In this document: one piece after another, positions 24,475 to 33,971 of the stretch
Position numbering within the stretch: the first letter of the stretch is position 1
How the letters are laid out: each line of letters begins with the position of its first letter
NCBI GenBank assembly: GCA_025458905.1
Contig: JALORN010000002.1
Coordinates: 80,715 to 144,714 of the forward strand
Origin: Steroidobacteraceae bacterium
GTDB lineage: Bacteria > Pseudomonadota > Gammaproteobacteria > Steroidobacterales > Steroidobacteraceae
Direction of reading: 5' to 3'
Length of the DNA: 64,000 nucleotides
The notes under the pieces: generated by a model
What the model was told of the DNA's origin: nothing
The model's database searches: none
Seen by the model: only the letters and a program-made list of their open reading frames with translations
Made by a program: the position numbers and the translations under genes

Positions 24475-25647
24475 GTGCCCTACGCACCCGCCGATCCGAT
24501 GGACCTCTTCGACCTGCGCAGCGAGCTCTCCGAGGAGGATCGCCTGGTCCAGGACTCGGTCGCCCGCTTCGTCGACGAGAACGTGCTGCCGGTGATCCGC
24601 GGCCACTTCGAGCGCCACACCTTCCCGCGCGACATCGTCGCCGGCCTCGCCGGCCTCGGCCTGCTCGGCTCCTCGATCGAGGGCTATGGCTGCGCGGGCC
24701 TCGGGCCCATCGCCTACGGCCTGATCTGCCAGGAGCTCGAGCGCGGCGACTCCGCGATCCGCAGCTTCGTCTCGGTGCAGAGCTCGCTGTGCATGTACCC
24801 GATCTTCACCTACGGCAGCGAGGCGCAGCGCCAGCGCTGGCTGCCCGCGATGGCGCGCGGCGAGCGGATCGGCTGCTTCGGCCTCACCGAGCCGCACGGC
24901 GGCTCCGACCCCGCGAACATGAAGACGCACGCCCGCCGCCGCAACGGCGACTGGGTGCTCAACGGCGCCAAGATGTGGATCACCAACTCGCCGCTGGCCG
25001 ACGTCGCGGTGGTCTGGGCGAGCACCGAGGAGGGCGTGCGCGGCTTCCTCGTCGAGCGCGGCACCAAGGGCTTCGAGACGCCCGAGATCGAGAACAAGTT
25101 CAGCCTGCGCGCCTCGGCCACCGGCTCGATCTTCCTCGACGACGTGGTGGTGCCGGACGAGGACATGCTGCCGGGCAGCACCGTCGGCCTGAAGGCGCCG
25201 CTCTCCTGCCTCACCCAGGCGCGCTACGGCATCACCTGGGGCGTGATCGGCGCCGCGCAGGCCTGCCTGCGCGAGCTGCTCGAGTACACGCGCACGCGCA
25301 CGCTGTTCGACCGCCCGCTCGCCGCCAACCAGGCGGTGCAGATCCGCCTCGCCGAGATGTCGCGCCGCATCACCACCTCGCAGCTGCTGTCGCTGCAGCT
25401 CGGCCGCCTGAAGCAGGCCGGCAAGATGACGCCCGCGCAGGTGTCGATGGCCAAGTGGCACAACTGCCGCGCCGCGCTCGACGTCGCGCGCGACGCCCGC
25501 GACCTGCTCGGCGGCGCCGGCATCAGCGCCGAGTACGTGCCGATCCGCCACGCGCTGAACCTCGAGAGCGTGATCACCTACGAGGGCACCGAGACCATCC
25601 ACCAGCTGAGCATCGGGCGCGAGCTGACGGGCATCAACGCCTTCTGA
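24475..25647 (+). CDS. gcdH: glutaryl-CoA dehydrogenase
   Basis: A 390-residue decarboxylating acyl-CoA dehydrogenase, GTG start with GAGGAGA upstream. CFGLTEPHGGSDPANMKTHA, NGAKMWITNSPLADVAVVWA and ITYEGTETIHQLSIGRELTGINAF are close to those of known glutaryl-CoA dehydrogenases. The last includes the catalytic Glu (YEGT) and the family-typical ending. It oxidises and decarboxylates glutaryl-CoA to crotonyl-CoA, which the preceding fusion enzyme and thiolase convert to acetyl-CoA. As last gene of module C it shows that the ring-derived C7 dicarboxylate passes through glutaryl-CoA. Confidence 0.92.
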   Translation: MPYAPADPMDLFDLRSELSEEDRLVQDSVARFVDENVLPVIRGHFERHTFPRDIVAGLAGLGLLGSSIEGYGCAGLGPIAYGLICQELERGDSAIRSFVSVQSSLCMYPIFTYGSEAQRQRWLPAMARGERIGCFGLTEPHGGSDPANMKTHARRRNGDWVLNGAKMWITNSPLADVAVVWASTEEGVRGFLVERGTKGFETPEIENKFSLRASATGSIFLDDVVVPDEDMLPGSTVGLKAPLSCLTQARYGITWGVIGAAQACLRELLEYTRTRTLFDRPLAANQAVQIRLAEMSRRITTSQLLSLQLGRLKQAGKMTPAQVSMAKWHNCRAALDVARDARDLLGGAGISAEYVPIRHALNLESVITYEGTETIHQLSIGRELTGINAF

Positions 25648-25688
25648 GTTCCCACGCACCCGAATCGCCCAGTCCTACGCCCGCTGGC

Positions 25689-25704
25689 GGTGCCCACCGG
25701 CACC
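25689..25704 (+). terminator. possible stem-loop terminator after gcdH
   Basis: GGTGCC-CACC-GGCACC forms a perfect 6-bp stem 42 bp after the gcdH stop. No T-run follows, so this is only a weak terminator candidate; it is the only clear hairpin before the next gene. Confidence 0.3.
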
Positions 25705-25766
25705 CCGGCGGGGTCGTGCGTCGCACCCTCCGTGGCCATCCTTCGACCACGCCACGGAGATTCCCC

Positions 25767-26399
25767 ATGCGCAATTCACTCCCGGTCGCCGCCGCCGTCG
25801 CGCTGCTGCTCGGCAGCGTCGCGACCCCGGCGCTCGCCGCCGACAAGACCCAGTCCGCCGACACCTCGCAGGCGGCCGGCGCCGCGCCCGGCTCGTCGGC
25901 CAACCGCTCGATGCAGTCCGCGGCGTCGGCCAGCGGCTCGGCCAGCGTCGGCAACATCACGCCGCAGCAGTTCGCGATGCAGGCCGCCGAGGGCGGCATG
26001 GCCGAGGTGCAGCTCTCGGAGCTCGCCCGCAAGCAGGCCGGCAGCGCCGAGGTGCGCGAGTTCGCCGAGCGCATGATCGCCGATCACGGCAAGGCCAATG
26101 CCGAGCTGAAGGCGATCGCGAAGCAGAAGGGCATCACCCTGCCCAAGGACCTCAACGCCGAGCACCGCGCGACTCTCAAGAGCCTGCAGGACAAGAAGGG
26201 CGCCGAGTTCGACGAGGCCTACATGGCCGCGATGAAGAAGGACCACGTCAAGACCATCGCCCTGCTGCAGGCGGCGAACGGCCCGTCGTTCGAAGACGCG
26301 GCGCTGAAGGCCTTCGCCAGCAAGCAGCTGCCGATCGTCCAGCAGCACCACGACATGGTCGAGAAGACCGAGGGCCAGGCGAGCCAGGCCTCGCGCTGA
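25767..26399 (+). CDS. exported DUF4142-domain protein
   Basis: A 210-residue protein with a Sec signal (MRNSLPVAAAVALLLGSVATPALAAD, cut after ALA). A Ser/Ala/Gln-rich linker comes next, then a four-helix DUF4142 domain from about residue 65: FAMQAAEGGMAEVQLSELARKQ, VREFAERMIADHGKANAELKAIA, and the His-containing end LPIVQQHHDMVEK. DUF4142 proteins have a ferritin-like fold and unknown function, often linked to stress. A paralogue follows 24 bp downstream. Confidence 0.85.
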   Translation: MRNSLPVAAAVALLLGSVATPALAADKTQSADTSQAAGAAPGSSANRSMQSAASASGSASVGNITPQQFAMQAAEGGMAEVQLSELARKQAGSAEVREFAERMIADHGKANAELKAIAKQKGITLPKDLNAEHRATLKSLQDKKGAEFDEAYMAAMKKDHVKTIALLQAANGPSFEDAALKAFASKQLPIVQQHHDMVEKTEGQASQASR

Positions 26400-26423
26400 C
26401 CTTCCGCGGGAGCGGCGAGCACC

Positions 26424-26936
26424 ATGCACGCCAGGTTCCCGAGGATCGCGCTGGCCCTGCTGCTGCTCGCGGCGTTTGCGCCGCAGGTGGCGCAGGGCCA
26501 GCGCGGCGCCGCGGTCTCGCCGACCGCGGCGCAGTTCGCGGCCCGTGCCGCCGCGAGCGGCATCGCCGAGGTCCGGATGTCGCAGCTCGCGCTCGACTGG
26601 GCCGCGGCCCCCGCGGTGCGGGACTTTGCCACGCAGATGCTCGCCGACCACGGCCAGGGCAACGCCCAGCTCGAGGCGCTCGCGCGCTCCAAGGGGATCC
26701 CCCTGCCGCGCGATCCCGACGAGACGCAACGCCAGGTGATCGCGAGGCTCTCGACGCTGCGCGGTGCCGAGTTCGACCGCGTCTTCGTCGAGGCGATGCG
26801 ACAGGCTCACGAAAAGGACGTCGCCCTGTTCGAGTCGGCGACGTCGCGCAACTTCCCGGACCCGGAGTTGCGGGGTCTCGCGATCGAGATGCTGCCGATC
26901 CTGCGGCAACACCTGGAGACCGTCGGAAGACTATAG
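26424..26936 (+). CDS. exported DUF4142-domain protein (paralogue)
   Basis: A 170-residue paralogue of the preceding gene, with a signal peptide (MHARFPRIALALLLLAAFAPQVAQG). The same DUF4142 core is present: QFAARAAASGIAEVRMSQLALDW, VRDFATQMLADHGQGNAQLEALARSKGI and LPILRQHLETV. It lacks the low-complexity linker of its neighbour. The pair looks like a tandem duplication that has diverged considerably. A strong hairpin directly follows the stop codon. Confidence 0.83.
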   Translation: MHARFPRIALALLLLAAFAPQVAQGQRGAAVSPTAAQFAARAAASGIAEVRMSQLALDWAAAPAVRDFATQMLADHGQGNAQLEALARSKGIPLPRDPDETQRQVIARLSTLRGAEFDRVFVEAMRQAHEKDVALFESATSRNFPDPELRGLAIEMLPILRQHLETVGRL

Positions 26937-26957
26937 GCGGGCGCGTCGAGCGCCCGC
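26937..26957 (+). terminator. stem-loop directly after DUF4142 gene
   Basis: GCGGGCGC-GTCGA-GCGCCCGC is a perfect 8-bp GC stem beginning on the base after the stop codon. It lies between two convergent genes, the usual place for a terminator, but has no T-tract. A run of 11 G (26975-26985) follows, a likely slippage or assembly-error site. Confidence 0.5.
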
Positions 26958-27029
26958 GACGACCAGCCGGATCCGGGGGGGGGGGAAGGATCGGGGCCGG
27001 TCGCCGCGGACGCCGAGCGTCAGAACCGC

Positions 27030-27548
27030 TTACTTCGGCATGATCACCGAGTCGATGACGTGGATCGTGCCGTTGGAGGCCGCGATGTCGGTCGTGACGA
27101 CGTTCGCGCCGTCGACCATCACCTTGCCGCCCTCGACCTTGATCTTCACCGACTGGCCCTGCACCGTCTTGGCCTCGGTCAGCTTGACCACGTCCGCCGC
27201 CTTCACGTCACCGGCGACGACGTGGTAGGTGAGGATCGAGGCGAGCTTGGCCTTGTTCTCGGGCTTCAGCAGGTTCTCGACCGTGCCCGCCGGCAGCTTG
27301 GCGAACGCCGCATCGGTCGGCGCGAACACCGTGAACGGGCCCTTGCCCTTCAGCGTCTCGACCAGGCCGGCCGCCTGCAGGGCGGTCGCCAGCGTCTTGA
27401 AGCTGCCCGCCGCGACGGCGGTGTCGACGATGTCCTTCTTGCCCTCGGCCGCCGAAGCCGGCAGCACGACGAGCGCGACGGCGGCCGCCGCGACGGCAAG
27501 GAACATCGAGCGGGTGATCGGGCGACGGATCGCCTGGGACTGGAACAT
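27030..27548 (-). CDS. exported fasciclin (FAS1) domain protein
   Basis: A 172-residue protein with an N-terminal signal ([25 protein letters not shown]) and one FAS1 domain. The conserved H1 box is [15 protein letters not shown], followed by LTYHVVAG and the H2 box [13 protein letters not shown] at the end. Two ATGs lie close together; 27548 is chosen because GGAGG stands six bases upstream, whereas it would touch the ATG at 27554. FAS1 proteins are cell-surface adhesion modules of unknown exact role in bacteria. Confidence 0.88.
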   Translation of the reverse strand: MFQSQAIRRPITRSMFLAVAAAAVALVVLPASAAEGKKDIVDTAVAAGSFKTLATALQAAGLVETLKGKGPFTVFAPTDAAFAKLPAGTVENLLKPENKAKLASILTYHVVAGDVKAADVVKLTEAKTVQGQSVKIKVEGGKVMVDGANVVTTDIAASNGTIHVIDSVIMPK

Positions 27549-27633
27549 GCTCATCCTCCGTGATGGTTCGGACCGGCCGCCGGCTGTTGCTTGCGGCTCT
27601 GGCTGACTATTCGCCGGGCGGCCCCGGACGGAT

Positions 27634-29325
27634 TCACGTTGCGGGTCGATCTTCCGCGGACGACGGCGCCGGGTCCGGTGCCGACCGCGCCGGGGACACA
27701 CCCGGGCCCGGCCGGAGGCCGTTCTGCCCCGCCACGTCCACCAGCGACTGCCCGAGCGCCTGCCCGCCGCTGCGCTGGTCGATCGTGTCGACGTGCCAGA
27801 ACTCGCCCTGCACCCGCTCGCGGTCGATGTCGAGCAGCACGTAGCCGCGCCGCACGAAATCCACGTAGCGTGTGTGCGGCGCGAGTCGCGGGAACAGCGC
27901 ATTCAGCTGCGCGAGCTGTGCCGCCGGCGGGTTCTCGCCGAGCGGCCCGGGAGAACTCACCGCTGGCGTGACGAACTCGACGCCGCGCACGCCGCGACCG
28001 GTCGCGGGGTCGTAGGCGCCGGGCGCCCACGGGTCGTCCACCAGGTCGTGCCCCCACGACGAGTGGATGTCGCCCGTCATGACCACGACGTTGTCGATGT
28101 GGTTGTCGCGCAGATGCGCATAGAGCCGCGCCCGCGACGGCCGGTACCCATCCCACTGGTCCGGGTTCAGGTAGCTCGCGCCGAAGGTCTGCGACAGCTG
28201 CGCCATCATCACCTGCTGGCCGACCAGCCGCCAGGTGGCGCCGCGCTGCTGCGACGCCGACAGCCGGCCGTACAACCAGGCTTCCTGGTCGAAGCCGAGC
28301 AGCGTACGGTTCGCGTCGGTGATCGTCGGATCGTCGGCCGCGATCTCCTGTGTCTGTCCCTTGAACGCCGCCTGCAGGTCGCGGCCGTGCAGGCGCGTGT
28401 CGAGCATGATCAGGTCCGCGAGATTGCCCAGGCGGAAGCTGCGGTAGATCCTGCCGTCCGCGGGTCCCTGCGAGCGGATCGGCATCCACTCGTTGTACGC
28501 CCGGATCGCCGCACGCCTGCGCACGCTCCATTCGCCCTCGCCGGACTCCGGGTCGTGGTTCTCGGCGCCGTCGCGCCAGGCATCGTTGGCGCTCTCGTGG
28601 TCGTCCCAGACGCAGATGAACGGATGCTGCCGGTGCGCCTCCTGCAGGTCCGGGTCGCCCTTGTACTGCGCATGCCGCTGGCGATAGTCGGTCAGCGTCA
28701 CGATCTCGTTCTCCGGGACCGAGTCGCGCTGCCCGAGGATCCGCGGGTTGCGATACGGGTTGTCCCGCTCGTACTCGTAGATGTAGTCGCCGAGGTGCAG
28801 CACCAGGTCGAGGTCCGCGCGCTCGGCGATCCGCGCATACGCGTTGAAGTAGCCAAACGGGAAGTTCGAGCAGGACACGAACGCGAGCCGCGCCGCGTCG
28901 AGGCGCCCCTGCGGCAGCGTCCGCGTGCGCCCCACCGGCGAGCGCGCACCGCGGCTCTCGAACCGGTAGTAGTAGGTTCGGCCCGGCTCGAGCCCCTCGA
29001 CGTCGACCTTGACCGTGAAGTCGCGGCGGATATCGGTCCGGAACGAGCCCTTGCAGACCTCGCGCCGCATCTGCGGGTCGCGCGCGACGCGCCACCGTAC
29101 CTCGAGCTCGTCCCCGGGCCGCGCCGGCGTGACCCGCGTCCAGAGGATCACGCGCTCCTGCAGCGGATCGCCGCTCGCGACGCCGTGCGCGAACACCGGG
29201 TGGTTGCCACGCGGCCGGCCACGCGCACCGTCGTCGGTGGCGAGCGCGGCGCGGGACAGGGCCATGCCGGTCGCGGACGCGGCGGCGAGGGCGGCGATCA
29301 GGTCGCGGCGGGAGAAACCGTGCAT
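27634..29325 (-). CDS. PhoD-type alkaline phosphatase/phosphodiesterase, Tat-exported
   Basis: A 563-residue protein with a twin-arginine signal ([24 protein letters not shown]). The PhoD N-terminal domain shows [21 protein letters not shown]; metal-binding motifs are [20 protein letters not shown] and [11 protein letters not shown], with [11 protein letters not shown] near the C terminus. PhoD enzymes release phosphate from phosphate esters outside the cytoplasm using Ca/Fe. The start at 29325 gives a clean Tat signal; an ATG 39 bp upstream would bury it. It may form a unit with the fasciclin gene 85 bp downstream; no Pho box was recognised. Confidence 0.88.
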   Translation of the reverse strand: MHGFSRRDLIAALAAASATGMALSRAALATDDGARGRPRGNHPVFAHGVASGDPLQERVILWTRVTPARPGDELEVRWRVARDPQMRREVCKGSFRTDIRRDFTVKVDVEGLEPGRTYYYRFESRGARSPVGRTRTLPQGRLDAARLAFVSCSNFPFGYFNAYARIAERADLDLVLHLGDYIYEYERDNPYRNPRILGQRDSVPENEIVTLTDYRQRHAQYKGDPDLQEAHRQHPFICVWDDHESANDAWRDGAENHDPESGEGEWSVRRRAAIRAYNEWMPIRSQGPADGRIYRSFRLGNLADLIMLDTRLHGRDLQAAFKGQTQEIAADDPTITDANRTLLGFDQEAWLYGRLSASQQRGATWRLVGQQVMMAQLSQTFGASYLNPDQWDGYRPSRARLYAHLRDNHIDNVVVMTGDIHSSWGHDLVDDPWAPGAYDPATGRGVRGVEFVTPAVSSPGPLGENPPAAQLAQLNALFPRLAPHTRYVDFVRRGYVLLDIDRERVQGEFWHVDTIDQRSGGQALGQSLVDVAGQNGLRPGPGVSPARSAPDPAPSSAEDRPAT

Positions 29326-29428
29326 GGGCGAGGCTCCGGATCGTGGGCGCTGTGTCGCCAGCATCCGGCCTCGCAGTGGCAGCCGCGTGACGCCGCCATG
29401 ATCGCTGTGTGTCGACCGCAGCGCGCGC

Positions 29429-30511
29429 TCAGAAACTCACCGCCAGCGACGTCGTGACCGCGAAGTTGCCGGACTTCGGTCGTCCCCCGCGGCTCGCGAA
29501 GGCATCGTCGCGGCTCTCGAGCTGGCGCGCCTCGAGGCGCCACACGACGGCCTCGTGCAGCACCCAGTCCGCGTTCACCGACAGGCCCAGGGCGCGCAGT
29601 CCCGCGCCCGGCGGGCCGACGATGACGCCGTCCGGGTCCTCGTAGGACTCGATGCGCCCGGCCAGGCTCAGGCGATCGGAGGCCTTGTAGCGCACGATGG
29701 CCTGCGGACTCACCCAGGAATCCGTGCGACCGCTGCCCTTGCGTTCCTGCTGCGCGCCGGTGTCCAGCCCGAGCGTCAACCCCCAGCGCTCATCGAGCGC
29801 GAAGGTCGCGTAGAGGTTGTGGAACCAGCGCATCCGGCGCGCATCGTCCGGGAAGTCGTTGCCGACGAAGCCGCTGCTGTTGACGGTCACGGCGCTCGAG
29901 GGCGTCCACGTCAGCTGCCAGCCGAAGGCGGGCGTGGTGTTGCCGTCCGGCCGCCGGATGCGCTGCCAGCCGTTGAGCAGCAGCCCACTGACGAACCACT
30001 TGCCGTCCGCCGTCCGGTAGCCGAGCTTCACGCCGGCCTCGTAGTACGGGCTGTTCTCGGCAGCGACGCTGCGCGTCAGCGTCCAGTTGTCGCGGCCGAT
30101 CGCCGACTCGAAGCCGATGTGGGACGGGAAGACGCCGGCGTCGAGCCACAGGTCGCGGGTCTCCGACAGCCGCACGCCGACCTGCGCCTCGAACACGTTG
30201 CGGAACGTGTCGGACTCGGCCGCGTAGTTGGCGTCCATGTAGGTGCCCGCGGCGAGCGCGACGGACGCGCGCAGCCGCTCCGACGCGTAGGCGCCCCGCA
30301 CCAGGGCGAGGTTCACCGTCGCCTCGCCCACCCGGTCGTAGTTGTAGATGAAGGGTGGCCGCTCGTTGCCGGCCGGCCGGTCGAAGTCCCAGCTGTAGTA
30401 GGGCTCCACGTAGGCGCTCAGCGCGGTCGTCGGCTCGGCCGCGCCGGTGGGCGCGGCGGCGCCGGCAGCCGCCAGGACCGCCAGGGTGACGACGGGGGCG
30501 CAGCGCGGCAT
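29429..30511 (-). CDS. OmpL-like outer-membrane porin
   Basis: About 360 residues with a signal peptide (LAVLAAAGAAAPTGAAEP) and a beta-barrel pattern of alternating aromatic strands. It ends FAVTTSLAVSF, with the terminal Phe needed for barrel assembly. The N-terminal stretch YVEPYYSWDFDRPAGNERPPFIYNYDR, and WLDAGVFPSHIGFESAIGRDNWTLTRS, fit the OmpL-like porin family. The start at 30511 is preferred over 30532 because GGAG stands 8 bases upstream. Substrate unknown. Confidence 0.75.
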   Translation of the reverse strand: MPRCAPVVTLAVLAAAGAAAPTGAAEPTTALSAYVEPYYSWDFDRPAGNERPPFIYNYDRVGEATVNLALVRGAYASERLRASVALAAGTYMDANYAAESDTFRNVFEAQVGVRLSETRDLWLDAGVFPSHIGFESAIGRDNWTLTRSVAAENSPYYEAGVKLGYRTADGKWFVSGLLLNGWQRIRRPDGNTTPAFGWQLTWTPSSAVTVNSSGFVGNDFPDDARRMRWFHNLYATFALDERWGLTLGLDTGAQQERKGSGRTDSWVSPQAIVRYKASDRLSLAGRIESYEDPDGVIVGPPGAGLRALGLSVNADWVLHEAVVWRLEARQLESRDDAFASRGGRPKSGNFAVTTSLAVSF

Positions 30512-30595
30512 CGGCGGACTCCAGGTGACCATGTCGGCATGATCCCGGAGTCGTCATCGGCCGGCTGTGAAGAAACGGGCGCGCGGGTGCGCGCC

Positions 30596-32374
30596 TCAGG
30601 GCTGCAGCAGGCTCCGCGCCGGCTCCTCGCCGAGCGCCCGTTCGATGGCCTCGCGCCCCGGTGTCCCCGCCTCCAGCGCCTTGCGCAGGTTGTCGGCGTA
30701 CCTCGGCATCCGCTTCGGCGGCAGCAGCGGCTCGCTCGGGTCCACCACCGCCTCGATCAGCACCGGCCCCGCTTCGGCGAGCGCCGCGTCGAGCACCGCC
30801 GCGCAGTCCTCGCCGCGCTCGACCCGCAGGCCGCGGATCCCGAAAGCCTCCGCCGCCTTGACGAAGTCGACCGGTTGCAGGTCGCACTCGTATTCGGGAT
30901 GGCCGAGGAACATCATCTGCTCCCACTTGATCTGCCCGAGCGAGTCGTTGCGCACCACGACGATCTTCACCGGCAGCCGGTAGCGCGCCACCGTCGCGAG
31001 CTCGCCCATCAGCATCGTCAGGCCCCCGTCGCCGGCGAACGCCACCACCTGGCGCTGCGGGAACGCCAGCTGCGCCGCGATCGCATAGGGCAGGGCGCAG
31101 CCCATCGACGCCAGCAGCCCCGACCCGGCCCACATCTGCCCCTCGCGCGCATCGCAGTAACGCGCCAGCAAGCCGGTGTTGTGCCCCGAGTCCCAGGCGA
31201 CGATCGCGTCCGGCGCGAGCCGCGCGCCGAGCTCGTGTGCGATCCGCCCCGGCTTCATCGGTGCGCCCGGCCGCTGCACCGACTCGTGCAGCAGCCGGCG
31301 CCAGTCGGCGCTCCAGCGCTGCGCCGCCTCGAGGAAGCTGCGTTCCTCCTTGCGCGGTATCCGCTCGCGCAGGGCAGCGAGCGTCGCGCGCGCATCGCCG
31401 ACCAGCCCCGCCTCGACCGGGAAGCGCAGCCCGATCCGCGAGGCATCGCGATCGACCTGCACGCCGATCGCCTGCCCCGGCGGCGGGTAGTACTCGATGT
31501 AGGGGAAGGTCGAGCCGATGATCAGCAGCGCATCGCACTGTTCCATCACGTCCTGCGAGGCCCGCGTGCCGAGCAGGCCGATGCCGCCCGTCGTCAGCGG
31601 ATGCTCGTCCGGCACCAGCGCCTTGCCGAGCAGCGCCTTGACGATCGGCGCCCCCAGGTGCTCCGCGAGCGCCAGCAGCTCCTCGCGCGCGCCGAGCGCC
31701 CCCTGGCCCGCGAGGATCGCGATGCGCTGCGCCGAGGCGAGGATGCCCGCCGCCTGCTCGAGGTCCGCCTCCGGCGGCCTCAGGTTCGCCGCCGCGCGCG
31801 CGAACGACGCATGGTGCGCGACGTTGCGCGAGGACGCCCGCGCACTCGACGTCGGCTCCTCCTGCACGTCCACCGGGATCGCGACGTGCGCGACCCCGCG
31901 CCGCGCGAGCGCCGTGCGGCAGGCGAGGGCGGTCACGTTCTCGACGTGCACCGCGCTCATGATCCGCGCCCCGTACTCCGCGACGTCCGCGAACAGCTTC
32001 ACCAGGTCCACGTCCTGCTGCGTGAAGGTGTCGACCAGGTCGTGGTACGGCATCCCCGTCACCGCGATCACCGGCGCCCGGTCGAGCTTCGCGTCGTAGA
32101 GCCCGTTCAGCAGGTGGATGCCTCCCGGCCCCGTGGTCGCGAGGCAGCAGCCGAGCCGCCCCGTCCACTTCGCGTGCGCGCAGGCCATGAACGCCGCCGA
32201 CTCCTCGTGCCGAACCTGCACGAAGCGCAGCCGCTCGCGCCGCGAGCGCATCGCCTCCATCACGCCGTTGATGCCGTCGCCCGGCATCCCGAACACCGTG
32301 TCGACGCCCCACTCGATCAGCGTGTCGACCAGCACCTCGGCGCCGTTGCGCCCGTCCTTCGCCCTGGCATCCAT
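30596..32374 (-). CDS. ThDP-dependent enzyme, pyruvate oxidase/dehydrogenase (PoxB) type
   Basis: A 592-residue thiamine-diphosphate enzyme. The Pyr domain includes the catalytic Glu in RHEESAAFMAC and TTGPGGIHLLNGLYDAKLDRAPVIAVTG. A central FAD/regulatory-type domain and the ThDP-binding domain GDGGLTMLMGELATVARYRL...RNDSLG (Mg motif) follow. The pattern is closest to pyruvate dehydrogenase (quinone)/PoxB, which converts pyruvate to acetate and CO2 at the membrane. The PoxB C-terminal membrane-binding helix is not obvious, so an acetolactate-synthase-like or oxalyl-CoA-like role cannot be excluded. A small hydrophilic gene lies 16 bp upstream. Confidence 0.75.
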   Translation of the reverse strand: MDARAKDGRNGAEVLVDTLIEWGVDTVFGMPGDGINGVMEAMRSRRERLRFVQVRHEESAAFMACAHAKWTGRLGCCLATTGPGGIHLLNGLYDAKLDRAPVIAVTGMPYHDLVDTFTQQDVDLVKLFADVAEYGARIMSAVHVENVTALACRTALARRGVAHVAIPVDVQEEPTSSARASSRNVAHHASFARAAANLRPPEADLEQAAGILASAQRIAILAGQGALGAREELLALAEHLGAPIVKALLGKALVPDEHPLTTGGIGLLGTRASQDVMEQCDALLIIGSTFPYIEYYPPPGQAIGVQVDRDASRIGLRFPVEAGLVGDARATLAALRERIPRKEERSFLEAAQRWSADWRRLLHESVQRPGAPMKPGRIAHELGARLAPDAIVAWDSGHNTGLLARYCDAREGQMWAGSGLLASMGCALPYAIAAQLAFPQRQVVAFAGDGGLTMLMGELATVARYRLPVKIVVVRNDSLGQIKWEQMMFLGHPEYECDLQPVDFVKAAEAFGIRGLRVERGEDCAAVLDAALAEAGPVLIEAVVDPSEPLLPPKRMPRYADNLRKALEAGTPGREAIERALGEEPARSLLQP

Positions 32375-32390
32375 GCCCACGCGCCCGGCG

Positions 32391-32678
32391 TCAGTGCGAG
32401 GGCCCGAGCCCGCGCTCCGAGGCCGGCTCCGTCTCGGTCTCCTGCGACCCGTAGCGCTCCATCTCGCGGGCGCGCGAGCCGTTGAGCCCCGCCTCCCGCG
32501 TGGGCGGCTCGCGACGCTGCGTCTCTGCCGGCACACGCGGGCCTTCCGCCGGCGCGCGCTCCCGCTCGCCCTCGCGACGCTCCGTTTCCGCGCCTTCCCC
32601 CGCATGCTGCCCCGCGCCGCCCTGGCTCGCGCCACCCGCGGGCGCACCCACGTCGTTCCCTTGCGTGATGTCCTGCAT
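32391..32678 (-). CDS. small hydrophilic hypothetical protein
   Basis: I do not recognise this 95-residue product. It is almost entirely charged and small residues (Gly, Ala, Glu, Arg, Ser, Thr, Pro) with repeated ET/ER/RE pairs and no hydrophobic core, so it is probably disordered. The start is supported by AGGAGG six bases upstream. It resembles low-complexity stress-associated proteins in composition only. Located 16 bp upstream of the PoxB-like gene on the same strand. Confidence 0.55.
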   Translation of the reverse strand: MQDITQGNDVGAPAGGASQGGAGQHAGEGAETERREGERERAPAEGPRVPAETQRREPPTREAGLNGSRAREMERYGSQETETEPASERGLGPSH

Positions 32679-32833
32679 GACCAACCTCCTGCTGAAAGGC
32701 AGGAGGAAGCAAGATGCGTTCCAGCGCGCAGACCTCACGCCATCGCGGGTCACCGCGGGCGCGCGGCATGCGCACGGCGCGAGCGCCTGTAAACCACGCA
32801 GGCCGACGGCAAGAACTGCAGTCACGACTGCAG

Positions 32834-33832
32834 TCAGAACACCGCCTGCTCACCCCGCTCGAGCCGGACCTCGCCGCGCAGCAGCCGCGCCTGGTAATCC
32901 GCCAGCGTCTCGGTCCCGAACGACGGCGTCGCATCGGCGTCGTATCGCCCGCGCGCCGCGTCCCAGACCAGCATCGACTCGGTCGCGTAGTAGCGCCCGA
33001 TCCTCGCCAGTTCCGCCTTGGTCGCGAGCGCCGGCACCAGCCGGCCCAGCCCCCCGAGCACCGCGACGATCGCATCGAGCATCCCGACCGGCACCGACTT
33101 GAACTTCGGCGTCATCCCGAGCAGCGCGAACAGCTGCTCCCCCTGTTGCCGCGGCGTCTGCGCGGGCCCCGGCCCACCCACCGGCAGGATCCTGTCGCGG
33201 CGCTCCGGGTCGTCGAGACAGCCCGCGAGGAAGACCGCGAGGTCGTCGTCGGAGATCGGCTTGCACGCCGTCAACGTGCCGTCACCGAACACCAGGAACG
33301 GCTTGCCGCGCCGCACCCGCTCCACCTGCCCCGACAGCGACTTGAAGAAAGCCGTCGGCCGCACGATCGAATAGGCGAGCCCCGACCCCGCCAGCTCCCT
33401 CTCGAACGCGAGCTTCGCCTGCTGGAACGCGAGCCGCGGCTTCTGCACGCAGATCGCCGACAGCAGCACGAACTGCGACACCCCCGCCGCCTTGGCCGCC
33501 GCGAGCACCTCCACGTGTGCCCGATGATCGATCGCCCACGCATCCCGCGGCACGCCCGTGCGCGAGGCCATGCACGACACCACCGCGTCGAACCCCTCGC
33601 CCTGGAAGCCGTCACGTGCCACCGACCCCGGATCCGTGACCTCGCCGCAGCGCAGCGTCACCCCCGGCAAGCGCCGCGACAGCGCGTCGTCCGGCCGCCG
33701 GCGCACGAAACACACCACCTCGTGCCCCTGCGCCACCAGCGCCCGCGCCGTCGCCTGCCCGATCGTGCCCGTCGCCCCGAGCAGCATCACCCGCCGCGGC
33801 CGCGGCGAGCGCAATGCAGTCACCTCGCTCAT
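32834..33832 (-). CDS. bciA: divinyl (proto)chlorophyllide a 8-vinyl reductase homologue (BciA)
   Basis: A 332-residue atypical SDR with the cofactor loop LLGATGTIGQATARALV near residue 16. It matches the BciA/plant DVR family along its length: VVSCMASRTG, FVLLSAICVQKPRLAFQ, YSIVRPTAFFKSLSGQVE, LVFGDGTLTACKPIS, RILPVGGPGPAQTPRQQGE, RIGRYYATESML and the GEQ-x-x-F ending. BciA reduces the 8-vinyl group of divinyl chlorophyllide in bacteriochlorophyll synthesis. No other photosynthesis gene is in the window; neighbours are a ThDP enzyme and a cupin. Either the cell is phototrophic and this gene is unlinked, or it is an orphan with another job. Confidence 0.85.
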   Translation of the reverse strand: MSEVTALRSPRPRRVMLLGATGTIGQATARALVAQGHEVVCFVRRRPDDALSRRLPGVTLRCGEVTDPGSVARDGFQGEGFDAVVSCMASRTGVPRDAWAIDHRAHVEVLAAAKAAGVSQFVLLSAICVQKPRLAFQQAKLAFERELAGSGLAYSIVRPTAFFKSLSGQVERVRRGKPFLVFGDGTLTACKPISDDDLAVFLAGCLDDPERRDRILPVGGPGPAQTPRQQGEQLFALLGMTPKFKSVPVGMLDAIVAVLGGLGRLVPALATKAELARIGRYYATESMLVWDAARGRYDADATPSFGTETLADYQARLLRGEVRLERGEQAVF

Positions 33833-33867
33833 CGCTGCCCAGCATACGCCACGGGCGCGGCCGCTCC

Positions 33868-33892
33868 GATCGTTCAGCCACCGTGAACGGTC
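33868..33892. promoter_or_regulatory. inverted repeat between bciA and divergent cupin gene
   Basis: GATCGTTCA (33868-33876) and TGAACGGTC (33884-33892) are inverted repeats with one mismatch around a 7-bp spacer. They lie 36 bp upstream of the bciA start and about 80 bp from the divergent cupin start, a typical position for a dimeric regulator. The regulator is unknown. Confidence 0.35.
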
Positions 33893-33971
33893 ATTCAACC
33901 GGCGCGTCGCTGCTCACCATGGCCGTAGTCGCTAGGCTCGCAGGATCACTCCCTCACCACGCCACCCCGCC

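Noticed and set aside
26975..26985. Tract of 11 G as a phase-variable regulatory element
   Set aside because: It lies between two convergent genes, outside any promoter or coding start; a sequencing or assembly artefact is as likely.
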